The notes below the pieces were generated by a model. It did no database searches. It worked only from the letters and a program-made list of their open reading frames with translations, and had not been told where the DNA came from. From Ephemerocybe angulata (Eukaryota; Basidiomycota; Agaricomycetes; Agaricales; Psathyrellaceae): DNA of 64,000 nt. The stretch's first letter is position 1, and every line of letters starts with the position of its first letter. Positions 56,267 to 64,000 of this stretch are shown one piece after another. Location of the stretch: assembly GCA_013368325.1 (NCBI GenBank), contig JAACJK010000066.1:124001-188000 (forward strand), in the 5' to 3' direction. A program made the position numbers and the translations under genes.

Positions 56267-57157
56267 TCACCGCGATGACACGCCGGTACCCTCAGCGGGA
56301 AGCGTCCCTCTCATCCTCCGCGTCTTCAACCATAGTTCCGGTCCACCAAGGCCCACCGACGCGGTATCATGTTCCCATCGGAAGTCGATTTGGCCTTTCA
56401 GACTGGGCATGTTCGTCAGGGCGGGGTTCGGGAGCATGGTCCCTATGGTGCCGAGTTCTTCTTCTTGAGGGTCTGGCGTAGAGTCAGAGGGTGTCATTTC
56501 GACTACTGTTGACCCTAACGGGGTGAGCGTAGGGAGTGCGGGAGGTGGGAGCCATAGAAGTAGAAACGGTATATCTGAGGAATAAGCTTGTAGGATCGTG
56601 GCCTTCGTGAATCCAGATTCGGAGACGAGGACGGCGATCATTGAATTGGGATCCTGCCCAGTATCTTCCTCGTTAACACTAGGATCGAAAACATCTTCAG
56701 GGGAGGTGGGTGGAGTGGATATACTGGTGTTTGGTGGTAATTCCAGTTGTTCTGACGGAGAAGAATCAAGCTGAGGTTGCGCTGGCCTGTCGTGGAGCCG
56801 CGCGGTCGCGCGAAGCCTGTACATGACGCCCTCGAGTTCGCGAACGTAGTTGGGGCCCAGCTTCTTCTTCTCGGCTTTGCACTGTCCTACGACACGTATT
56901 CGAAGCTGGCGTTGCTGTTGAAGCCCGGTGTCTGGCGAGGATGAAGTCGAGGAAGGGGAAACGGCTGAAGTGTATATAGAGGGCAGCCACCACCAGCCAA
57001 GGAGGTCGATACCTCCGTCTCCGCGCCCTCCTACACGCGTCAGCGACATGGAGAAGTACTCTTTGAGCAGATTGAGGGCTCTTTGTTCGAATGCGACACC
57101 ACGGTGGACTGTCGAGAGCCGACATTTGGCAGTTTTCGTGTACCCCGAAAGCGACAT
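56267..57157 (-). CDS. RRG7: Rrg7-like mitochondrial protein (DUF2034, restriction-endonuclease-like)
   Basis: A single exon of 296 residues. The ATG at 57157 has a good context (gaccATG) and gives a basic, hydroxylated N-terminus (MSLSGYTKTAKCRLSTVHRG) compatible with mitochondrial import. The core shows the PD-(D/E)XK pattern: Glu24 in VAFEQRAL, Asp51 in RVGGRGDGGIDLLGWW, and Gln92-x-Lys94 in VVGQCKAEKKKLGPNYVREL. In yeast this family (Required for respiratory growth 7) is mitochondrial and needed for respiratory growth, with no defined substrate. A low-complexity Ser/Pro linker lies between the Asp and Gln-x-Lys motifs and again in the middle. All expected catalytic residues are present, so nuclease activity is possible but unproven. 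Confidence 0.88.
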   Translation of the reverse strand: MSLSGYTKTAKCRLSTVHRGVAFEQRALNLLKEYFSMSLTRVGGRGDGGIDLLGWWWLPSIYTSAVSPSSTSSSPDTGLQQQRQLRIRVVGQCKAEKKKLGPNYVRELEGVMYRLRATARLHDRPAQPQLDSSPSEQLELPPNTSISTPPTSPEDVFDPSVNEEDTGQDPNSMIAVLVSESGFTKATILQAYSSDIPFLLLWLPPPALPTLTPLGSTVVEMTPSDSTPDPQEEELGTIGTMLPNPALTNMPSLKGQIDFRWEHDTASVGLGGPELWLKTRRMRGTLPAEGTGVSSR

Positions 57158-57767
57158 GGTCAAACCACCAAATTTCGGAACTTCAGGGGGTCCTGAACGT
57201 GTAGATTTATACCGTTCTGAGGAGTTCTAGGGTGGAGCAAGGTCAGACGCTCGTTTAAGCGCTGAAGAAGATGAGAGTCAAGAAGAAACAGCAAAACCGG
57301 CTTCAACGGGGATTGATCCGTGAACTATTTGCACGTGGTTTTTGCGTGGGAAACGGCAATCAGCCTGAACTGGGCAAATCTGCCGACCCCAAGGTTCCGA
57401 TGAACAGCATGCACAGATTTTTCATCTTCAACTTACAGCTTTGCACTCCTTCAACTTCAATAACTGCATATTGGTGCGTAGTATGAGCTGTTTAATGAGA
57501 TGGGGCACTTATATACCAGAACTTACAGGTTGATAATGCGCTAGCTAGAACCCATAGACCCCACCGACGTCCGACGACCGACACCTCGCTTGCTTTGCCT
57601 TGGCCTTGGGACGAACCGGGAGATCTCAAATACACTCCGAATCGTCCCTTGTTATCGCGAAGCGAACGTTGCCTTATCTGATAAGACAAGGCGACATCTT
57701 TCCCTAGAAAGCCCCTGACATCCTTCCCCCACTTTTTGACTTTTCGATACCCTAATTGCTTCACGAT
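57158..57767. other. Shared 5' region of RRG7-like and carrier genes
   Basis: About 610 bp between divergent start codons, so both promoters must lie here. Short open frames on both strands have no recognisable content. No obvious TATA box. Confidence 0.5.
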
Positions 57768-59150
57768 ATGGAAGTTCCTACCGACCTCGTTGTACCGAAC
57801 CACGAGCCTTCACCAGCCATTCAAATGTTCAAGGAGATTTCATACGGTAGCGTGAGCCTTGCCGCATCTTGCAGTTAATTCGTTCAACTCTGACATCCAT
57901 ATCGTTCGCAGGTCGCCGGCATGATCTCAAAAGTGTTCGAACACCCCTTCGATCTCACGAAAGTTCGACTACAATCGCAAGTTCTAGACGCGTCGGCGCG
58001 GTTCAACGGCCCTTGGGACTGCCTGACCAAAACATGGAAGAACGAGGGGATTCGTGGACTGTACCGAGTGCGTTAATCTTCCCGGCTTCTTTCGTTTCCT
58101 TTGGAGATGTTGTCTATCACAGTCCTTCCTCTCGGAAGTGTCGCCTGGAACATGAGGGTCAGCGCTGTTACTCCACGAGCTACCCGGGGTCAATGAATGA
58201 GAACGAATGACACGCTTGACCCAAGCTATACGTCGGCCATAGTTCCTAACGAGTTTAGAACCCTCACTCGAAAGGACGCGTCGCATGGTCGCTCATCATA
58301 TCTAGTCCACCGCCTCTTTGCAATCCGTGGACTACATGTCTAACTAGTATCACCACCATAGGGTCTTCCTGCACCCGTCGTCGGTGCCATGGCCGAGAAC
58401 GCTTCCCTCTTCTTCTCCTACGAACAATTCAAGACCCTGATCCGCTCCGTGTCACCCCAATCCACGCCCGACGCCCCCCTCCCATTACACTTTCACGCAC
58501 TGGCCGCTGCAGGTGCAGGCGCTGCCACCTCCTTCATCCTCACCCCTATCGAGCTCGTCAAGTGCAAAATGCAAGTCCAAATGCTCACCCTCGACCCCGC
58601 AGCGCGGAACGGCGCGAAGATGCCAGGTCCCCTGAGCGTGTTCATGAGCGTCGTGCGGACGACGGGCGTGCGCGGGCTCTGGCTCGGGCACACGGGGACG
58701 TTCATCCGCGAGACGGGGGGCACGGCGGCGTGGTTCGGCACGAAAGAGTTCGTCGCGAACCTGCTCGTGGAGCGGCGGCTGCGGCTGCAGCTCGCGGAGG
58801 CCGGGCGCGTGCAGGACGAGATGGACACGGTCACGGCGAGCGGGGTGAAGCGGCCGCATCTACGGCCCTGGGAGAGCGCGGTGAGCGGCGCGTGTGCGGG
58901 CGCGGCGTTTAATATTGCGCTGTTCCCTGCGGATACGGTGAAGAGCGCGATGCAGACGGAGGAGGAGTTGAGGGGGAAGCAGCCTGCTGGGGCGCCGAGG
59001 CCGAGTTTCTTGGGCACGTTCAAGGCGATGTACAGGGCGCAGGGCGTGAAGGGGCTTTATGCTGGGTGCGGGATTACCGTGATGAGGAGTATACCGAGCA
59101 GTGCGATTATATTTTTGACGTACGACGAGCTGAAGAAGACGTTTGGTTAA
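57768..59150 (+). CDS. Mitochondrial ornithine/arginine carrier (ORT1/ARG11/ARG-13 type)
   Basis: Three exons: 57768-57851, 57912-58067 and 58362-59150, all phase 0, giving 342 residues. The mitochondrial carrier family is clear from three PxDxxK-type signatures: PFDLTK (40-45), PIELVK (142-147) and PADTVK (269-274), each opening a ~100-residue repeat. The N-terminal EISYGSVAGMISKVFEHPFD pattern, RETGGTAAWF and the order of motifs match the fungal ornithine carrier, which exports ornithine from the mitochondrial matrix for cytosolic arginine synthesis. The second intron (58068-58361, 294 nt) is about five times longer than others in the window; GLYR/GLPAPVVG continuity shows no exon is missing inside it. 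Exact substrate is inferred. Confidence 0.9.
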
Positions 59151-60699
59151 GGGTTTCTTGTATTCTGGGTTTTCTTCGTTAATCACACATTCTAGACACA
59201 CCAATCATTTCTTTTCATCTTTGCCCCGCCACGTTTACTATCAAGGCAGGCGAACAGAGTTGGAGCCATGTCATTTGGTCTGCTAATGGGACGCGCGCGT
59301 CAAACAAACCACCACCACGACGGGCTCTGCTCAGATCGCTTCTCTCACTGAAGTTCGCTTGAGATACAGCAAGGTTGTCCACCAGCTTGACCTTAATTCC
59401 CGATCTGTTCTTCAGCATGTACATGTGAAGCCTCAACCTTACTAGTTTGAAGGCAACGGTTAATCTGCGGACCGATTATAATTGCATGAGGCAAGCGACA
59501 AGCGCTGGTTAAAAGAGTAGATCGATACATCGGATACCTTGCGTAATCCGAAATGGCTCCTCCGTTTCTTGATTTACAATGGCTCGGTACGCAGCTCTGT
59601 TGGAAGCAGAACAGACGGTAATGGCGTCAACGGTCACCGGTCAGATGCGTCCGCTCCTGGGAATAAGGGAGCCAACATCGAAGTGAATTCCGGCGCTATG
59701 TATGGTTGGCGGGAGGTTCACGGATGAAATTCCCGCGCAAGTGATCTCCGCTTTCCTCGGACGGCTCTTGGAAATTGACATATTTCCCATAGAACTGAGA
59801 ATTAGAGCCAATTACAGGCATTTTGTGGGCTGGGTACAGTCATAGGATGTCTCATACAGCTTTAGGGCACTCCAGAATTCCACATAAAAGACAAAAAGTG
59901 GCTTGGGAGCGTTTTTGGAGGGGTAAGGTCATTGATCACAGGGTTTTTACACTCTAACAGACACACTCCACCAGTTTATATTCTCAAATTTGGTATAATT
60001 AGCCCAACTGTTGTTTAGAACAATCCCTGAGCTTCTGAAACCTACACTTGACCTCAAGAGGCCAGAAAGCGTTGAGGAAGCTTAGATTCGTACCGCGGGA
60101 GTTCTTTGAGACTCCGATTCGGAATCCTCCGAAAGGCCCCTAACTTTCGACTTACCTCCAGGGCCCCTTCTGAACGTCGTTACGACTTTAAATTCCGGTA
60201 TTAGACTTATTAAGCCTCCGCTAGCTCAGATATACCTTTAATTTGGCCATATCTAAGCGTATAAGGCTTGGGGGCCACCGTCATTTTTTGGCCCCCATCA
60301 CGCGCATGGGAACAATTTCATCCGTGAACATCCCGCCAACCATAGCTATGGCACGTCCAATGTACGTATCGGTACGCTATTCTGTTCTTCACCCTCAAGG
60401 GGGGAAACAAGCTCACTCCAAAGTCCAAATCCAACATCAACTCCACCGCTCGCCCACCGCAGTGGGCCATTGACAATATTCTTGAACAATGCCTGGCATC
60501 CCTCCGTCAGCCGACCTCCACAGTGTGGAATACGGATTGGGAAGGGCGTCGATGATCTCGTAAGTACTTGCTTGACGCCTGGAAAGATAGAATTGCTCCC
60601 AGAAGATGCAAACTAGCTGAACTTCCCTTAACTCTAAATACTCAGTCTGGTGGAGAAAAGGTGGAGAGATGCCCTTACAAGTCCTTGCCACCGTAGTAA
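59151..60699. other. Intergenic region without a supported gene
   Basis: About 1.5 kb holding 3' flanks of two convergent genes. Short open frames on both strands lack splice-supported extension or motif. The part around 59880-60260 is more AT-rich than the gene regions. Confidence 0.55.
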
Positions 60700-62462
60700 T
60701 TAGAAGATTAAATCAATACATCTGACACCCATGGTTAGCGTAAATCTTTCCGCCTCCCTCTGTTCTTCTACGAGGACCTGGACAACTCTTCCAGAAACAG
60801 GGCACGCGGTAAAATTTTCATAGGCAAACCTGTTTGGAAATATGCCAACCACCGTCGGGGTGAATTCCGGCGCCAAACCACGAGCAAAGTAAGATCCAGA
60901 TCTCGATGCAGCCATATTTGGAGGGGTGGGGTGGATGGAGTAGAAAGAGAGGCCTGTATGTTTAACTATGTGTGTGACGGTAGCGCCCGAAAATTCATCT
61001 TGGCGGTCATTGCACGAAACGTGCGGCAAAAATTGGATCCCGCTAGGAGAGGTGACGGGGCTGAGGATAAACCACGCCAAATAAGTGAGCTGGAATGCAC
61101 CACCTTCTCCTTCTGTTGCGGCCTTATTATCCAGCTTGATGCGGAGCCCTTCGCACCCGAAGAAAATATCGAAAATGAAAGGGAGATGTCGCTGTATATG
61201 AGGTGCAGACACCCATAGTTCGAATTTCGAAGGAATGCGAAGGGACGGCCAGGCCACGCGATGATGTGCTAGCAGAGGACTGAAGCCGAGCAGAAGAGGT
61301 GCGGCTGTCAGACTGCAGTGTGGTGGTACGTTGCACTTCGGCAGCAGGTCCGCACTCCAGATAGAAATCCCTGTTCGGTCTGGAGTGATGACATAGTCCT
61401 TTGTCAGGGCCGAAAACTGGGACATGTTAGTATAGATACTAGTACTACCATCCAGATCTCAGAACGACAACACACCATGTAATATTCCGCCGTATACGTA
61501 ACGCCCTCATAGCTCCAATCCGCATACCATCCTTCCTTGAAATTCCACAAAAGGTAGGCATGCTTTGGTTTTATGAGAACCATATCTTCAAACACCCAGT
61601 GTACCCGGATCGGAAGAAAAATCGACGTTCCCTGCTCCGGCCGGGCATCGCAATATAATGATCCCAATTCCTTGAACTCCGGGTTCGGATTGCCAGGCGA
61701 TATGGCGAATACCTTTGCACTGTTACCCATCAGCAATAATACCAAAGGAAGAGTTAAAAGTCCACTCACACAAACACCCCCCCATTCCCTGCCCCCGTCC
61801 TCTTACAGACAGCGACCAGCCGTAGGTCAAGAGCGTCAAGGTCGGACACCCATACCGCGAGGCTAACATCACGACTTGGTTGCTCAGGCGTCACGTCAAA
61901 CCGAATCTCGCATTGAGATAGCAAGACCGGTACTGAGAGAATTGGCATTCCCACAGGACCGAGGTCCCACAGCTTTATGGTGGGGGAATCTCGCCTTCCC
62001 GCCAGGCTGGTGAAGAGGTATCGACCACCAGGCACGAGATATATATCGGGGATCCCCGAATGCGGTTCAAAATAGACTGCCATTTTGTCCCTTATGAGTT
62101 CTGTGGACAATCCTTCAAGAGGTTCAGGAGGAACCGATAGGCGCTTGAGTAGCTTTTCCCATAGATGTATCCCTGAGACGATCCGTTGGAGAGCTCCTAA
62201 GGTTGAGTCGTGTGGATGCAATGAAGGTGCGTAGAGGTTGCGATGCTTCACTAGTTCGCGCAACTTGCGTTCCCACACGATTCGCTCAGAGGTAACTTCG
62301 AACACCGCTTTGCACGTCTACAAGGCCAAATCTTTTAGAGGAATGAGTAATATGGAAGACAGTACATCTCAGACACACCTGACCCAGAGTGAGTATGTCT
62401 ATGGGCATAGCTGACGCTAAAACCTCCATTATAACGTCCTCAGGAAGCGATACAAAGGCCAT
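60700..62462 (-). CDS. F-box-like protein, uncharacterised
   Basis: Four exons: 62462-62379, 62317-61770, 61719-61476 and 61416-60700; phases 0, 2, 0 fit and give 530 residues. The N-terminus MAFVSLPEDVIMEVLASAMP with ILTLGQTCKAVFEVTSERIVW has the LPxDVxxxI helix pattern of an F-box. Further on, YLVPGGRYLFTSLA and TIKLWDLG resemble beta-propeller blades, and SISIWSADLLP-like segments follow in exon 4. This layout is common among Agaricomycete F-box proteins, which are presumed Skp1/SCF adaptors. The exon 2 donor (gtgagt after GGVFV) was chosen over several nearby GTs because it keeps the AKVFAISPG frame. Substrate unknown. Confidence 0.82.
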
Positions 62463-62934
62463 GACGGAGGCTGCGACAAGGATAGACGAGGGAGATAAAG
62501 AATAGCTTATTATATCCAGTGAGTGCGCCCCTTTTTATCTCTTACGAGCGCTGGCAATGCGGGCACACACATGTAGTAATGATTGCACCCACAGCCGCAC
62601 ACATCGAGGCTTCTTGCTGGAATTCCATTCGAAGCCGGTTTAAATGAGTGCCGTCGCGCTGAAATAATGAAACCAGATCGTGCATGCCCGAGTGACTGAC
62701 AAGAAACTCTTTTTGGGCGCTTTGTGGGCGCTTATGCAAGCCATCACGCCCTCAGGGGGTCAGAAACTTCGTGACAGTGGGTGTAACGGTCCTCGTTAAG
62801 GCTGAGAGAGTAGCTGAAAAAGTAAAAGGACTCTGATACAAAGAGCCTGTATGGTATGCAAGGCGAATTCATTGGTACACGGCGACGGATTGAGGTCCTG
62901 TGTCGGGTCGAGCAGCCTGCCAATCTCATACTAC
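62463..62934. other. Intergenic region
   Basis: It lies between the 3' end of the gene at 62935-63689 and the start of the F-box-like gene. No feature is supported. Confidence 0.6.
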
Positions 62935-63689
62935 TCAAGCTCTCAAAGCTGAGCAAATATAGCAGTCAAATTGCGGGGCATTCGGGATCCACCTTATTGC
63001 GTATGGCGTCAGCGCTCAGCAGTTGCACTCCAATCACACCGAAGCCCAGTACACTCACCAGACAAGGCACGGACAACCATAACCTCCGCTGCGATCTCCT
63101 CACGTCCAGATTCCATGCGAAGCGACCCTGCCAAATTCTTCCTGTTCTGCTCCATCCTCATCACCAGTCCGCGGAGCTCCTCTATTTTTGCTTCGTACTC
63201 AGCTTGCATTGCTTGAGCTGTGCAGAGCTGGCCAACGAGAATCGCGAGCGGGGCATCTCGTTCGGCTTCGGCGCGCGCATCGAGGTTGAAGTAAGCGGTC
63301 AAGATACAGCGAGGGCACTCGAATACTGGGCCCTTTGTTGATGCTTCATCGAAGTGGGGGAGTAGCTAGAAGGTGGGAAGTGGAGACTTTAATTCCCAAC
63401 CTTTAGTTGAAAGGGAGAGGGTACGTACTGCCGTGACTTCGCGTTCGCATCGTTGGTCGTAAAAGTCTAGGTGACCGTGAAGTGACGCGGGGAGGTTGCT
63501 GTCATGCTCCTCATGTTCCAAGTCATCGAGAGCATCTGCGGTATTCCCGGCCAGGCCTGGCTGTAATAAGGTGAAGGGAATAATGGCGCAATCCACTGAG
63601 GGCCGAGCGAGGACAGAAACAGAAGGCCTCGATGACGCGGGTGCGGAGGCCGCAGCTTCTCGTCGCGCTGTTGAACGAGTGTTTCCCAT
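62935..63689 (-). CDS. Hypothetical coiled-coil protein
   Basis: Exons 63689-63429 and 63365-63059 join in phase 0 across a 63-nt intron (gtacgt...ctag). A short last exon (62948-62935) after a gtgagt...cag intron is likely but less sure; without it the frame ends at 63009. The product is about 193 residues: an Ala/Ser-rich N-terminus (MGNTRSTARREAAASAP), a GNTADALDDLEHEEHD acidic stretch, a CPRC motif, and a C-terminal helix with heptad-like pattern (MQAEYEAKIEELRGLVMRM). I recognise no family; the layout suggests a small structural or DNA/RNA-associated factor but nothing in the sequence proves it. Confidence 0.6.
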
Positions 63690-64000
63690 GAAATTGGCTG
63701 GGGCTCCTGGCTGGATGGTTGAATTGCAGGGGTGAGTTGGGGCTTTCCGACTCAAGACAAAGCATTAATATATACCGGCACGGAATGTATGCGCAGATTT
63801 TGGCACCGACATAGTTCACCCTGTCAATGTCAAAGCCAATTGAAAATTTGCCGAAGCGAGGAGTCGGGTATCGCCACACGCGTTTCAAGGGCAAAGTCTA
63901 TTTGCTCGACCCTGAAGTTGCCGTGAGCGCAGCACCGCCCTGCCCGGCGCCGATTGCCTTCTGCCATTCAACGGTGTATCAAAGTCACCAGAGGTGGTGA
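63690..64000. other. Right edge of the window
   Basis: Upstream region of the last minus-strand gene. An open minus-strand frame continues to about 63894 but begins without an ATG near the gene and is probably not coding. Nothing else visible. Confidence 0.5.

Noticed and set aside
58485..59204. Minus-strand open frames opposite the mitochondrial carrier
   Set aside because: The plus strand encodes a complete carrier; the antisense frames have Arg/Pro/His-rich shadow composition.

Overview
The window comes from a fungal nuclear genome, most likely an Agaricomycete (mushroom-forming basidiomycete). Genes are split by many short introns (about 45-80 nt, GT...CTRAY...AG). A Galpha subunit with many tiny exons, class II eIF4E, RUS1/DUF647, Rrg7 and an ARG11-type ornithine carrier all fit that origin. 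There is no bacterial or viral gene organisation. Exon structures were built by hand from splice sites, reading phase and paralogue comparison; none has transcript support.

Layout. 1-2564: the 3' part of a nuclear-looking protein with a coding 27-bp minisatellite. 2653-3917 (-): a lineage-type hypothetical protein. 4099-6660: about 13 copies of a ~199-bp satellite, each carrying five 8-bp near-palindromes. 7957-15260 (-): three tandem paralogues sharing a C-C-C-HH cysteine/histidine domain and the first intron position. 16139-18005 (+): a RUS1/DUF647 membrane protein with a 10-nt exon. 18268 (-) and 43620 (+): two identical tRNA-Ile(AAU) genes.

19170-38933 is the most striking part: a tandem triplication with units of about 8.6 and 9.5 kb plus a truncated third. 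Each unit carries an eIF4E-family (4EHP-like) gene. The spacers in the two long units hold dense arrays of exon-like blocks with fungal splice sites. Frame-changing indels separate the copies, so the arrays look like a decaying multi-exon gene or a spliced non-coding RNA. Copy A of eIF4E has lost its normal C-terminus and stop; copies B and C are intact.

39187-45770 (-): a seven-helix-type protein, a second membrane protein and an F-box-like protein. 45771-50570 is gene-poor. 50571-53134 (+): a divergent Galpha subunit in 17 inferred exons, including one of 4 nt and a GC-AG intron. 53494-55751 (-): a paralogue of the 42-kb membrane protein plus a truncated pseudogene. 56267-57157 (-): Rrg7 (PD-(D/E)XK fold). 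57768-59150 (+): a mitochondrial ornithine/arginine carrier. 60700-62462 (-): an F-box-like protein. 62935-63689 (-): a coiled-coil hypothetical protein.

No operon-like or biosynthetic cluster is visible; neighbours look functionally unrelated. What unifies the window is repeated local duplication (satellite, C-C-C-HH genes, eIF4E units, membrane-protein paralogues).
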